This document shows, in pieces, positions 9,112-17,804 of a DNA stretch of 64,000 nt. Where the stretch lies: positions 1-64,000 of the forward strand of contig DUCO01000049.1 in the NCBI GenBank assembly GCA_012959765.1, written 5' to 3'. The DNA is from Dehalococcoidia bacterium (lineage in GTDB: Bacteria; Chloroflexota; Dehalococcoidia; Lucifugimonadales; Lucifugimonadaceae). The notes beneath the pieces are model-generated. The model had not been told where the DNA came from. It did not search any database and saw only the letters and a list, made by a program, of their open reading frames with translations. Numbering within the stretch: position 1 is the stretch's first letter; every line of letters begins with the position of its first letter. Both the position numbers and the translations under genes were made by a program.

Positions 9112-10086
9112 ATGACACAGCAGACAAATACGAGCCCGGTAACTAAAGACGATGTCCGACGCCTGGCCGTTGGCCGTGGAAGTTCGCTCAATTTAAACAG
9201 GATTCTTGCTCCGCTAAACGGGAATCGCCGTTCAGAACAAATCCTGCCCTTCTCTTCAATGCTTGCCGATTGGTTCTCGGGTGAAATCACCCTGTTCCAC
9301 GCCCTTCCCTCGACCCACCCTGCTCGTGGTGCTCGTCCCGGACAGGTGCACTATCCGGATGCCCCGCACGATCGTGGCACCGCTTTAGCCGCTGCATATC
9401 TTGAAGAAGTAGTAAGTCGGCTCGGACCACACGGCGTGAAATCCCGCTGGGGCATCGCTACAGGCGATGCAGCATCGATGATCACATCACGCTCGGCAAC
9501 CAGTTCATTTGGGCTCGTCGCAGTCGCAACAACCACACGCTCGCGCCCGTTCAGATATCTATCTCCAGGGCTTCTCGAAAACATCTGGCGAACAACTGCT
9601 GTGCCTCTGCTTATCGTCAACCCAATGCACGGCAGCCTAAACGGCACACAACCACATGCTCCAGAAACATTCATTGTTCCCTGCACTCGAGGAATCGAAG
9701 ATCCAGCGCTCCCTGTTGCAAGTGCAATAGCCGGAGCCAGCAGGTCAAGCATAAAAATCGTCTTGTCAAAGTCGGTTGCCACCGGTGATACCGAAGACCA
9801 GATAATCAACTTTTTTGCAGACGACTGGATCGACGTCGAAATCGTTCCGGGTGAAAAGAACATGATCGGGCAAGTTCGGGAACTTCAGTCCGAAAATCCC
9901 GGTTCATGGTCCATCGTTGGATCGAGAATGCGATCCGGGCTGCACCGGTTGATATTCGGCAGCACCGCCGACATGCTCACCCGTGAAGCGGTTGGACCGA
10001 TCGTTGTCGTTCCCGACCCCGGTGTGATGCGCCAGCGGAAGCGGTCAGCCCAAGAGGCGACCCGAAACATGGCGACTTCGCTCTAA
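9112..10086 (+). CDS. Tandem universal stress protein (UspA) domain protein
   Basis: Two UspA-like alpha/beta domains in 324 residues. The first has a conserved start (NRILAPLNGN) but a degraded nucleotide loop. The second ends in SIVGSRMRSGLHRLIFGSTA followed by VGPIVVVPD, which fits the ATP-binding G-x2-G-x9-G-S/T signature. USPs are cytoplasmic stress-survival proteins of poorly defined mechanism. It starts 10 bases after the M20 peptidase and may be co-transcribed. Confidence 0.85.
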   Translation: MTQQTNTSPVTKDDVRRLAVGRGSSLNLNRILAPLNGNRRSEQILPFSSMLADWFSGEITLFHALPSTHPARGARPGQVHYPDAPHDRGTALAAAYLEEVVSRLGPHGVKSRWGIATGDAASMITSRSATSSFGLVAVATTTRSRPFRYLSPGLLENIWRTTAVPLLIVNPMHGSLNGTQPHAPETFIVPCTRGIEDPALPVASAIAGASRSSIKIVLSKSVATGDTEDQIINFFADDWIDVEIVPGEKNMIGQVRELQSENPGSWSIVGSRMRSGLHRLIFGSTADMLTREAVGPIVVVPDPGVMRQRKRSAQEATRNMATSL

Positions 10087-10120
10087 TTCGCCAACTCGCA
10101 AATAATTCCTCGCGGCTAAC

Positions 10121-10492
10121 TTAGTCGGCTGAGCTCTGTTCTTTTTGCTGATTCTTTCGAATCGCATATCCGCCCCAGGCTCCAACCGTCGCACCGAACC
10201 ACGTGTAAGGCACAAGAGCAGCAGTCACACCAACTACAAGCATCATCGGCATACCGATAACCTCGTCGACCCCGAAGGCAAACTTGACGATCAGCATCAT
10301 CACCGTTGGAATCAGCATTAGCCCGGCCATAAGCCCGCCAAACTTTACGATTCCATCTTCATCAATCTTGGCGATTCCGCTGCCTATAAACCCGGCGACA
10401 AACGGACTGAGTGGCACCGCAACGTAATGGACGATCGGAATCACAAGCGATGCGATCATTATCCCGAACCCGACCATAACTCCCTTGAGCAT
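10121..10492 (-). CDS. Small membrane protein, unassigned
   Basis: 123 residues with about four hydrophobic segments (near 5-25, 29-42, 52-72 and 80-108) rich in Gly, Val and Met, and a short charged tail (RKNQQKEQSSAD). I recognise no family. It is convergent with the USP gene, and about 170 bases without a gene separate it from the HTH gene to its right. A real gene is likely from the coherent membrane profile. Confidence 0.65.
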   Translation of the reverse strand: MLKGVMVGFGIMIASLVIPIVHYVAVPLSPFVAGFIGSGIAKIDEDGIVKFGGLMAGLMLIPTVMMLIVKFAFGVDEVIGMPMMLVVGVTAALVPYTWFGATVGAWGGYAIRKNQQKEQSSAD

Positions 10493-10663
10493 TTACGTTC
10501 TCCGTTTTATTGCGATTGCCTGAAGCAGTTTGAAAGCGACTTAATCAGGGTACGGCGAAGAACCAGCCTCGCAAATACCCACGACATAATTCAAAGATAA
10601 TTTCAAGCTAATCCGATAGCCGCACCGATTCTTCAAACACATGCGTCGCCGCGAGGGTTTTTC

Positions 10664-10954
10664 TCATCGGCATCGGGTTGATATGTCTCTCAAACGCTCG
10701 ACCTGCGACTCATCCAGATCGCAGCGAAGAACCAGGTCGATCTGAAATCGCTCGACCAATCCACCGGTGCGCCCAGGGACGCGCTCGATTTCGACCCCAA
10801 CATCGGTTAATTTCTCGACGTCTCGTCGGATTGTTCGTTCACCACATTCCAGGATGCGGGCGATTTCGCTGACGGTTACGGTTCTGTCATTTTTCAACAG
10901 GTAATCGACCAGCTTGTTCTGGCGAGCGGTGAAAATGCGGATTCCGTCTATCAA
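10664..10954 (-). CDS. Small HTH transcriptional regulator (DeoR/YafY-type winged helix)
   Basis: The first 60 residues form a winged helix: FTARQNKLVDYLL, then TVSEIARILECGERTIRRDV with the recognition helix, then a wing (VEIERVPGRTGGLV). The protein has only 96 residues, with no WYL or sugar-sensing domain, so it is either a stand-alone HTH or a C-terminally truncated regulator. TTG start at 10954, 47 bases after the stop of the upstream hydrolase, suggests co-transcription. Confidence 0.72.
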   Translation of the reverse strand: MIDGIRIFTARQNKLVDYLLKNDRTVTVSEIARILECGERTIRRDVEKLTDVGVEIERVPGRTGGLVERFQIDLVLRCDLDESQVERLRDISTRCR

Positions 10955-11000
10955 TCGAACCAGCCAGTCCTCAGCGACTTTGGTTGCGCCAGAGTAAACC

Positions 11001-11816
11001 TTATTTAGAAAGTAATCCTTCGATCAACTGCACAACCTGATCGGGTTGTTCTTCTATGACCATGTGGGCGGCGTTGGATATGAGTTGGGCTGTGGCGTTT
11101 GGGATTGCTGATGCGAACTGCGAGGCGTACGAGGCTGGGATTATGCCGTCGGATTCGCCCCAGATTATCAGGGTGGGTTGGGTTACCCGGTGGAGTCGTT
11201 TGCTGAGTCCTCGGTTCGGGATTGGCCAGAGGTATTTCGCCGCGGTCGACATCGATTTCGCCCGCTCGACCAGATAGTGAATCGTCGCCTGTCCCTCTTC
11301 GGTGTCGGGGTCGACCTCGGTCATACGAGCCTGCGGAGCGGTCGCTATAGCCACGGCTGCGTCTGATTCGGCGTCGGCGTACATGGCCGCTGCCAATTCT
11401 TCGAGCGAGATAGCGAAGAGATCGACCACCGGGCTTGCATCGTCCCAGAGTCCAAACGGTGAGGCCAGAACGGTGTGAGTGAATCGACCTGGCTGCACGG
11501 CTGCCAGCTCGGCCGCGAACATCCCGCCAAGGGAGTGGCCTACGAGCGGCAGGTGGTCGAGTTCGAGTTCGTCGAGCAGATCGAGATAGAACATTACGAG
11601 ATCGTGAATGTCGTGTAGTTTCTCGCTGCCTGTCGATTCGCCAAACCCTGGAGTGCGAGGCGCGATGACCGTGTGATTGGCTGACAGGCGTTCTAGAAAC
11701 GGCGTCCACTCAAGTCCGGCAACGCCGTGAAGAAACAGCAGCGGATCGCCAGAGTCGCCTTCAAGCACATCTACCTGAAACTCGCCATTTCGTACATCTA
11801 CAGATCGTTCATTCAT
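11001..11816 (-). CDS. Alpha/beta hydrolase
   Basis: 271-residue esterase/lyase-like hydrolase. The nucleophile elbow is GHSLGGMFA (Ser), the oxyanion segment is LFLHGVAG, the acid is likely Asp in IIWGESDGIIP, and the histidine is in NAAHMVIEEQP. The family includes C-C bond hydrolases of aromatic degradation, but substrate specificity is not readable. A cytoplasmic enzyme is expected because no signal peptide is visible. It is followed by the HTH gene. Confidence 0.88.
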   Translation of the reverse strand: MNERSVDVRNGEFQVDVLEGDSGDPLLFLHGVAGLEWTPFLERLSANHTVIAPRTPGFGESTGSEKLHDIHDLVMFYLDLLDELELDHLPLVGHSLGGMFAAELAAVQPGRFTHTVLASPFGLWDDASPVVDLFAISLEELAAAMYADAESDAAVAIATAPQARMTEVDPDTEEGQATIHYLVERAKSMSTAAKYLWPIPNRGLSKRLHRVTQPTLIIWGESDGIIPASYASQFASAIPNATAQLISNAAHMVIEEQPDQVVQLIEGLLSK

Positions 11817-11869
11817 GAGTCACCCAACCTGTTTACACAGGGCCAATTTACAGAAAGAGAAATTGCCGA

Positions 11870-13084
11870 TTACTTACTCGCCGGCTCGCGAACTATGGCG
11901 TTTTGCGGCCACCAGTGATCCTCGTACTCCGACCAGATATGCCGAAGATTCGGCACCACCTCTTGGGCTGTGCGACGGATGTTTTCTTTGGCAAGTTCGT
12001 GCGGGATTGATCCGTACTGGTTGAGCAGCATGAGGTGCCCGATTCGCAGGTCTTTGATGATCGATTCAAGCTGCTCGGTGACCTGTTTGGGGGTTCCAGC
12101 AACCACGTTCCCGGCTGCTCGTAACTCGTCGAACGTCTGCTCACCAGATCCCGCACTGCCGAAACTGGTGGTCTGAGCCATGAGGCCAGCTTTGATCGTG
12201 TCGACCGTGCGATAGCCCGGCGGGTCGGCGAATCCGGCGTAGATGTGGAGCATCTTGTTGAAGAAGTATTCGGTGTGTGCGGCGTACTTGTCCTGCAGTT
12301 CCTGCTCACTGTCGGCGATACAGACTAATTGCAGGAAACCTGCGTGGTAGGGATTGTCGATTCCGGCTGCGTTGGCGACTTTCCAGAATCCGTCCATGAC
12401 CGTTTTACCGCGTTTGTATCCGCTGTAAGAAAGATAGGCGTAAAGGTGGCCTTTTTCGACGCAGGTGTTCCACGTTTCGATAGAACCGGCGCCGGGAACC
12501 CAGATGGGCGGTCGAGGGTTTTGCAGCGGTCGCGGCCAGATGTTTACATAGCGAAGTTGGGTGTACTTTCCGTCGAAAGAGAAGACCTCGTCTTCTTCCC
12601 ACGCTCGGAGAATGAGCTCTTCTGCCTCGGCGTACTTTTCTCTGAGTTGCGAGGGGTTCGAACCATAGCCGAACGCGGTGTCCATGGCTGATCCGACCGG
12701 GAAGCCCGCGACGAGTCGACCGCCGCTGATGCAGTCAAGCATTGCGAACTCTTCGGCGACCCTGATCGGTGGATCGTAGAGAGCGATCGAGTTGCCCATG
12801 ACGATGATCGCTACGTCTTTTGTCTCTCGTGACATTACTGATGCCATCAGGTTTGGCGATGGCATCAGTCCGTAGGCGTTCTGATGATGCTCGTTTACGC
12901 AGATGCCGTCGTAGCCCATTTCGGCGCCGTACTTGAGTTCGTCGAGGGTCTGGTTGTACGTGCGGTTGGCGATTTCTGCGTCGAACAGGTGGCGAGGCGG
13001 GTCGACCCACACGCTGCGGTTTTTTTCTCGAAAATCTTCAGGCAGATCGCGATACGGACAAAGATGGAACATCTCGAGCTTCAT
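11870..13084 (-). CDS. LLM-class (luciferase-like) flavin-dependent monooxygenase
   Basis: 404 residues of the bacterial luciferase-like TIM-barrel family, which uses FMNH2 from a partner reductase to oxygenate organic substrates. Visible features are GYDGICVNEHHQNAYG, MGNSIALYDPPIRVAEEFAMLD, the SGGRLVAGFPVG segment and the late WPRPLQNPRPPIWVPG. This family is strongly expanded in SAR202 genomes (established knowledge), where it is proposed to attack recalcitrant carbon. No flavin reductase is adjacent. Clear ATG start. Confidence 0.92.
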   Translation of the reverse strand: MKLEMFHLCPYRDLPEDFREKNRSVWVDPPRHLFDAEIANRTYNQTLDELKYGAEMGYDGICVNEHHQNAYGLMPSPNLMASVMSRETKDVAIIVMGNSIALYDPPIRVAEEFAMLDCISGGRLVAGFPVGSAMDTAFGYGSNPSQLREKYAEAEELILRAWEEDEVFSFDGKYTQLRYVNIWPRPLQNPRPPIWVPGAGSIETWNTCVEKGHLYAYLSYSGYKRGKTVMDGFWKVANAAGIDNPYHAGFLQLVCIADSEQELQDKYAAHTEYFFNKMLHIYAGFADPPGYRTVDTIKAGLMAQTTSFGSAGSGEQTFDELRAAGNVVAGTPKQVTEQLESIIKDLRIGHLMLLNQYGSIPHELAKENIRRTAQEVVPNLRHIWSEYEDHWWPQNAIVREPASK

Positions 13085-13231
13085 GGGGAGTCCTTGTCTA
13101 GTGAATTAAGCCCAGTTAGACAGCATTGCGTACTTGAGCTTCGGCCAACTGCGGCATATTACTACTAAGGTTGGCTATGTGCTTTTCGGTGCCTGAGAGT
13201 ATGGGTAGTGCGGTGCTCTCTGGAAAAAACG

Positions 13232-13271
13232 CAAATAAAAGCCGACTCAATATCGAGTCGGCTTTTATTTG
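13232..13271 (-). terminator. Intrinsic terminator of tRNA-Ala
   Basis: A perfect 17-bp stem (13232-13248 with 13255-13271) closes a six-base loop AATATC. Read on the minus strand it sits just after the tRNA CCA and ends in a T-rich arm (CTTTTATTTG). It is symmetric enough to act in both directions. Confidence 0.85.
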
Positions 13272-13275
13272 TTTC

Positions 13276-13351
<76 letters not shown>

Positions 13352-13565
13352 GTTTTTGTTGGTCGTTGCTCCGCAAATAGGGGCGAGCGCATCGACATTT
13401 AAAAATCGTATCGCTTTCAGCGTAGCAAATAGACGATGAGAAGTCTCAACTTGCCGCGATTATGGGTGTAGTATTCCGCCGGTTGTTAATGAATTACGCG
13501 CCTGCACATATTCCGAAGTTGGAAGCAATCTCAGACGCTGAGTTGATCATATTGCGAGGATTGAG

Positions 13566-14660
13566 TTGCTAAAGCATTTTCAGGTTCCTGATGACATCGC
13601 CGTTCGAGTGGATGTCGACAAGTTACGTGCTGCTACTGAACAGGTATTCATGAAATGTGGTGTTCCAGAGTCGGAGGCCAAGCTTGGTGCCGACGTTCTG
13701 ATGTTCGCCGACCAGAGCGGAATCGACACGCACGGTGTATCGAACATGCTGCGGTCGTACGTTGATGGGTATAACTCGGACAGGTTAAATCCTGTTCCTG
13801 GGATGAAGATCATCAAGGAAACGCCTTCGACCGCTACGATCGATGGCGATGGCGGTCTTGGGCTTATGATCGCTCCGAAGGCCATGGATATCGCGATTGC
13901 CAAGGCAAAAGAAGTTGGCACTGGTGTTGTGGCAGTAAGGAACTCAGGTCACCTTGGGGCGGCCGGGTACCACGCTGTGATGGCGGCTGAACAGGACATG
14001 ATCGGCTGGTGCATGACTGCCGGTGGTAAGTCGATGGTTCCGACGTTCGGCGCAGAGGCTCAGCTTGGAACGAATCCGATAGCTTTCGCAGCACCCGGGA
14101 ACAACGAGCCAACATTTATGTTCGATGCTGCGATGACGTCGATTGCCGGTAACAAGATCGGTCTTGCGAATCGCATGGGCAAGGGAATGTCGCCGGGTTG
14201 GGTTGCTAAAGATGACGGTACGCCCGATATGGAAGACGGTACGGTGGTGGATTTCGCCGCGAATTCGATGCGCATGCAGCTGCCGATGGGGTCTACACGT
14301 GAGTTGGGATCGCACAAGGGCTATGGCCTCGGCGTGATGGTCGACATTTTATGCGGCCAACTTGCGTTTGCTCCGGGATTTGGAACGCTTGCACAGAATC
14401 GGCGTGCTCACTTTGTTGCGGCATATTCGGTGGACGCATTTGGCGATGTAGACGAGTTCAAAGAAAACATGGATGGCATGTTGAAAGGGCTGGCAGCTAC
14501 GAAGCCGATGCCGGGTCAGGATCGTGTTTACTACGCAGGTTTGCCCGAGCACGAGGTGCGGATTGAGCGCGCTGAGAACGGTGTTCCGCTGCACCCGGAA
14601 GTAATCGACTGGTTCAGGGGCATCTGCGCCGAGTTCGAGATTACGTTCGACCTGGCTTAG
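13566..14660 (+). CDS. Ldh2/malate-type NAD(P)-dependent dehydrogenase
   Basis: Member of the malate/L-lactate/ureidoglycolate dehydrogenase family (not Rossmann LDH), which oxidises 2-hydroxyacids. The family signature is FADQSGIDTHGVSNM with the catalytic histidine. Further marks are RNSGHLGAAGYH, LGTNPIAFAAPG and the glycine-rich SHKGYGLGVMVDIL. TTG start at 13566, 364 residues. Two closer paralogues of each other lie at 56.5-58.7 kb. Confidence 0.93.
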   Translation: MLKHFQVPDDIAVRVDVDKLRAATEQVFMKCGVPESEAKLGADVLMFADQSGIDTHGVSNMLRSYVDGYNSDRLNPVPGMKIIKETPSTATIDGDGGLGLMIAPKAMDIAIAKAKEVGTGVVAVRNSGHLGAAGYHAVMAAEQDMIGWCMTAGGKSMVPTFGAEAQLGTNPIAFAAPGNNEPTFMFDAAMTSIAGNKIGLANRMGKGMSPGWVAKDDGTPDMEDGTVVDFAANSMRMQLPMGSTRELGSHKGYGLGVMVDILCGQLAFAPGFGTLAQNRRAHFVAAYSVDAFGDVDEFKENMDGMLKGLAATKPMPGQDRVYYAGLPEHEVRIERAENGVPLHPEVIDWFRGICAEFEITFDLA

Positions 14661-14856
14661 GGTTTTGGGGGACGTTAGGCTCCGAGCGTCCGAGGCGGAC
14701 TTGGTTGCGAGGGCAATCTACCCACCCTCTAACTCCCTCCCAGTCTGGGAAGAAGGACTTGGATGAGATTGACGCTTATTGGCCGAATCGAGCGGTGAAG
14801 TGGAGTCAACGTGATTGCCACGTCATCGTATTCCTCGCAATGACAGCGAGTGGTGC
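14661..14856. repeat. Intergenic segment with degenerate dispersed-repeat sequence
   Basis: No gene. It contains fragments of the kind found dispersed in many bacterial genomes: CTCCGAGCGTCCGAGGCGGACTT near 14690, CTCCCTCCCAGTCTGGGA near 14740, and a GATTGCCACGTCATC...CCTCGCAATGACA palindromic piece near 14815-14850 (inverted arms resembling TCATTGCGAGG / CGTGGCAATC). Both neighbouring genes end here. Confidence 0.5.
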
Positions 14857-15768
14857 CTAACCAAACACGCTGAAATATGAATCGAAGAAGCGGGCCGCAT
14901 CTACTGTCACTCCGACGTGGTGCGGTCCGTTCGCGTTAGGTGCCCACTGGTTTGTGCCATCGTTGCGGTCGTCTGTACGCAAGACAGTAGCGGTGCCCCG
15001 TTCGAATTCGCAGATTGAATCGTCGAACAGTGTTACGGCGGCGAGAGGGTCGTGGAAATTCAGTCGAGGTCGTTCGTTGAACCAGACTTCCGACATTTTC
15101 AGTACGGGTTGTAGCAACGGGTGCTTGAAATGTTCGCGCACTTCGTTGGAATCCATGGTGACCTGCATCGTTATGTCGAGTCCCAGTGATGTGTGCTCGT
15201 TGACGGGTGCTGAGTAGACGACGACGGCAGCTGCCGGGTCGCAGTGGGAGTTCCATTCGGAGGTCGGTTTGTGGTTTTGGGGTTCGTTGAACCGGCCGCA
15301 CATTAGCTGAAGTGATTTCAACAGGCCCGGTGTATCGGGGTGGTCGGTGAAGAGTTTCGCTACGTTTGTCATTGGTCCAACGGCGAGGAGGACGACTTCG
15401 TTTGGATTGTTGCGAATCGTCTCGGCCATGAACTCAACTGCACCTTGATCGCTGAACTTGGTGTCGTGATCCCAGTCGGGTAGTACTGATGCCTGTCGGA
15501 CGTTGGGCTGACGAGTTGGGCCATCGAGTCGATGTTCATTGCCAGGGATGATGGGAATTTCTCGACCGGCGGTTTTGCAGATTGCGCTTGCCAGCTTTGC
15601 GCGTTCGATGGGCTGACCAGAAACAGTAGTTATTCCCAGAAGATCGCAGCGTGGCTGGGCGAGTAGATAGGCGAGAGCGACCGCATCGTCGATATCCGAT
15701 CCAATGTCAGTGTCGAAGATGACTTTTTTTTGTCGTTGTTCATATGTTGTGGGTGCCCCGGATATCAC
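14857..15768 (-). CDS. Inosine/uridine-preferring nucleoside hydrolase family
   Basis: Hydrolyses the N-glycosidic bond of ribonucleosides, a salvage or catabolic step. The calcium-binding signature is FDTDIGSDIDDAVAL near the N-terminus, then ITTVSG, LAVGPMTNVAKL and an NFHDPLAAV segment with a C-terminal metal ligand. 303 residues, a typical length. Its ATG overlaps the stop of the upstream gene by four bases (ATGA), so the two are translated together. Confidence 0.93.
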   Translation of the reverse strand: MISGAPTTYEQRQKKVIFDTDIGSDIDDAVALAYLLAQPRCDLLGITTVSGQPIERAKLASAICKTAGREIPIIPGNEHRLDGPTRQPNVRQASVLPDWDHDTKFSDQGAVEFMAETIRNNPNEVVLLAVGPMTNVAKLFTDHPDTPGLLKSLQLMCGRFNEPQNHKPTSEWNSHCDPAAAVVVYSAPVNEHTSLGLDITMQVTMDSNEVREHFKHPLLQPVLKMSEVWFNERPRLNFHDPLAAVTLFDDSICEFERGTATVLRTDDRNDGTNQWAPNANGPHHVGVTVDAARFFDSYFSVFG

Positions 15769-16241
15769 CGAGATGATTTAAGCGAAGTTGTCGTGCGGGT
15801 TTTCTTGCGCGATCTCGTATCTGGTTCGAGCTCATCTTCAAGAGTAATTTTTCCGAAAATTTCGGAGTCGTTTTCGAAACTGGAAGGCCGATCTGGTGTT
15901 CTGTCATCTTCGTAGTAGACATCACGAACCAGATTCAACACAACAGTGAATTCATGTGGAAGAGTGTTTTCTACATTGCGTAGCGAGGCGACTTGTTCTT
16001 CTTCGGATAGTGCTGCAAAACCACCGACTGCGTGCGACAACATGTCGAGTGAAAGGGCTTCAACCACTCGCATGAATGCGGATTGGGATGGAGCATCGGA
16101 GATCGCGCGTTCTTGCACGGCGTCGAGAAGGCCAAGCGATCCGGCCGCGAGCGTGTCATCGTCGGTTGGGATCATTCGATTTAGCGACTGCGTTAGCGTG
16201 ACAATGTCGGCGCCGGTAAGTGAACCGTCTTGATTTGGCAT
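15765..16241 (-). CDS. Gluconate 2-dehydrogenase subunit 3-like protein
   Basis: The pattern LTGADIVTLTQSLNRMIPTD, then a helical ALS-x-FAALSEEEQVASLR segment and LVRDVYYEDD, matches the small third subunit of membrane gluconate dehydrogenases. That subunit normally accompanies a GMC-type flavoprotein. No GMC gene is adjacent, so it is an orphan here, coupled instead to the nucleoside hydrolase. The first 20 residues of the longest frame look like leader, and the ATG at 16241 is preferred (158 residues). The C-terminus is basic (RSRKKTRTT). Confidence 0.65.
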   Translation of the reverse strand: MPNQDGSLTGADIVTLTQSLNRMIPTDDDTLAAGSLGLLDAVQERAISDAPSQSAFMRVVEALSLDMLSHAVGGFAALSEEEQVASLRNVENTLPHEFTVVLNLVRDVYYEDDRTPDRPSSFENDSEIFGKITLEDELEPDTRSRKKTRTTTSLKSSR

Positions 16242-16329
16242 TGGTTGGGCGAGTTCAGTTTGAAGTGTGTTGCAAGATTGGACGATACTAGCGTGAATCA
16301 AGACGCAGTACGTAATTGAGAGGGGTGGA

Positions 16330-16503
16330 ATGGCGAGAGTTTCGGTCGAAAGCGTAAAAAACGTTCAGGTTCGAATCAAGGCTGAGGATTACGAGTGGAT
16401 AGGTGACGAGCCGCCTGATGTTGGCGATGGCATGGGACCGGGTCCTTACGATCTTCTGCTCGGCGCGCTGGGATCATGCATGACCATGACGCTACTTTTT
16501 GTA
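16330..16503 (+). pseudogene. OsmC-family protein, N-terminal fragment cut by an IS
   Basis: OsmC proteins are small thiol peroxidases. The fragment runs from ATG 16330 through GPGPYDLLLGALGSCMTMTL, which includes the conserved Cys of the family, and then a T5 run. The next recognisable family piece (YAR) is just readable in a shifted frame before the sequence turns into transposase. The C-terminal two-thirds of OsmC are absent. The open frame continues into the IS to 16737 as a chimeric product. Confidence 0.8.
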
Positions 16504-17064
16504 TGCTCGGCGAAAAGAGGAAGACTCTGGCTGAATGACGGATCAATCACAAGGCTGAAGCCGGAGAGAAAAGGTCATGTGTGGGCTTACGACTTCGTCT
16601 CGTGCAGGACCGAGGATGGACGAGCAGTCAGGCTGTTGACCGTGATTGACGAGTACACAAGAGAATGCATGGCAATTCAGGCAGCAAGAAGGATTCGTTC
16701 AGATGACGTGATGCACACGCTCACCAGTCTCTTCTAGTCTAACGGCGTTCCAGAGCACATCAGGTCGGACAACGGTCCGGAGTTCACGGCGAAGGCAGTA
16801 AGGGACTGGTTACCGCGTGTCGGAGTCCAGACCTTGTTCATTCAACCAGGCAGTCCGTGGGAAAACGGCTACAACGAGAGCTTCAATGGAAAACTCAGGG
16901 ATGAACTGCTAAATGGCGAGATTTTTTATTCACTCAAGGAGGTGCAGATACTGACAGAACAATGGAGAAGGGAGTACAACACAATCCGACAACACAGCTC
17001 ACTTGGATACCGGCCGCCAGCGCCCGAAATAATCAGGCTGAAGCAGGCCGTCGGACTAACATAG
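16503..17064 (+). pseudogene. IS3 orfB transposase fragment with in-frame stop
   Basis: DDE integrase core of IS3 orfB. Recognisable pieces are RLWLNDGS, HVWAYDFVSCRTEDGRA (first Asp), [25 protein letters not shown] (second Asp) and [20 protein letters not shown] (Glu), ending [16 protein letters not shown] at 16736-16738 interrupts the frame between LTSLF and SNGVPEH; otherwise the same frame continues to 17064. All three catalytic residues survive, but the 5' portion is gone. Confidence 0.88.
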
Positions 17065-17093
17065 CGAGTGGTACAGGCTTATGGGGCAGGTCA
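16503..17093 (+). mobile_element. IS3-family element (IS407-like), 5'-truncated
   Basis: Contains the distal part of an orfB transposase and a right end whose complement starts TGACCTGCCCCATAAG, a terminal-repeat style typical of IS407-group elements. The left end and orfA are missing: the left junction falls inside the OsmC fragment. The right end abuts the serine recombinase fragment. It is therefore an immobile remnant at the join of two unrelated genes. Confidence 0.8.
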
Positions 17094-17433
17094 CTGGTCA
17101 GTAGCCTCAACCGATACCCCATGATTTTCAGTTCCAAATGCGTTGAAGGATCTCCTGAGGGTTACGACCGAAGCGATCTAGGTACTGAACAAGTACTGCG
17201 TCTACGTCCTCTTCGAGAACGTACTTCACCATGTTCTGGTCGTCGACACGATCGTCTCGACGACCGGATTGAACGTCCTGAAATAACCTAACGACCAAAC
17301 CGTCGTTAGCCGAGGCAGTAGCGCGGATTCGAGACTCCTGAGTTTCAAGCGATGAATGACCCTCATCAACTTGTTTATCTCCGGAGACCCTGATGTACCC
17401 GACATAATTCTTGTGCGAGATAGAAGTGACCAT
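17094..17433 (-). pseudogene. Serine recombinase, N-terminal catalytic fragment
   Basis: Resolvase/invertase catalytic domain: VGYIRVSGDKQ with the nucleophilic serine, a Q-SGRRDDR loop, and VQYLDRFGRNPQEIL with the active-site arginine. The frame ends at 17128. In another frame the next bases read NHGVSVEATDQ, which is the expected continuation of a large serine recombinase, so there is at least one frameshift before the IS3 end truncates the gene. The C-terminal DNA-binding domains are missing. A tRNA-Pro fragment begins 48 bases upstream of its ATG, as expected for an attachment site next to a recombinase. Confidence 0.78.
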
Positions 17434-17480
17434 GATTCTCCTCTGCTAAAGATAACGTATTCATGTCGTTATATCTAAAA

Positions 17481-17526
17481 TGGGAACGGGTCGGGGTCGC
17501 AAGTTCGAACCTTGCCACCCCGACCA
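17481..17526 (+). tRNA. tRNA-Pro 3' half (plus strand)
   Basis: TGGGA, then ACGGG, a variable region, T-arm GCAAG-TTCGAAC-CTTGC, acceptor CACCCCG, A73 and CCA. No 5' half precedes it. Its acceptor arm is exactly complementary to the acceptor CGGGGTG of the isolated 5' half at 20386-20422, which lies on the opposite strand. The variable region is about three bases longer than in the intact tRNA-Pro, so some degeneration is likely. It is not functional alone. Confidence 0.75.
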
Positions 17527-17542
17527 AATTGAATCCCTACTT

Positions 17543-17570
17543 AGACCCAGCCCGGTGCTGGGTCTTTGAA
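17543..17570 (+). terminator. Terminator after the tRNA-Pro 3' half
   Basis: AGACCCAGC (17543-17551) pairs with GCTGGGTCT (17557-17565) around CCGGT, followed by TTGAATTT. It is nearly identical to the terminator following the intact tRNA-Pro at 20.2 kb, so the two tRNA-plus-terminator units are paralogous copies. Confidence 0.8.
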
Positions 17571-17804
17571 TTTAACTCGTCTTACTGATCGTCAAGTTTC
17601 ACTTTTGCCCATTCCCTATCGAGTGAACAAATGGATTACAAATCAAACCGATTCGTAATGCGGATTAGTTCCGGTAGGTCAGCTGTTGTTGATGAGTTCT
17701 GACGGATCCCTCAGGTATTGAGTTATGAGGGTTTCGAATGTACGCTTCCGTGCTGGCGTCAAAAGATAGCGGCGTATCGACAACAAGCTTTTCTGGATTG
17801 CAAT

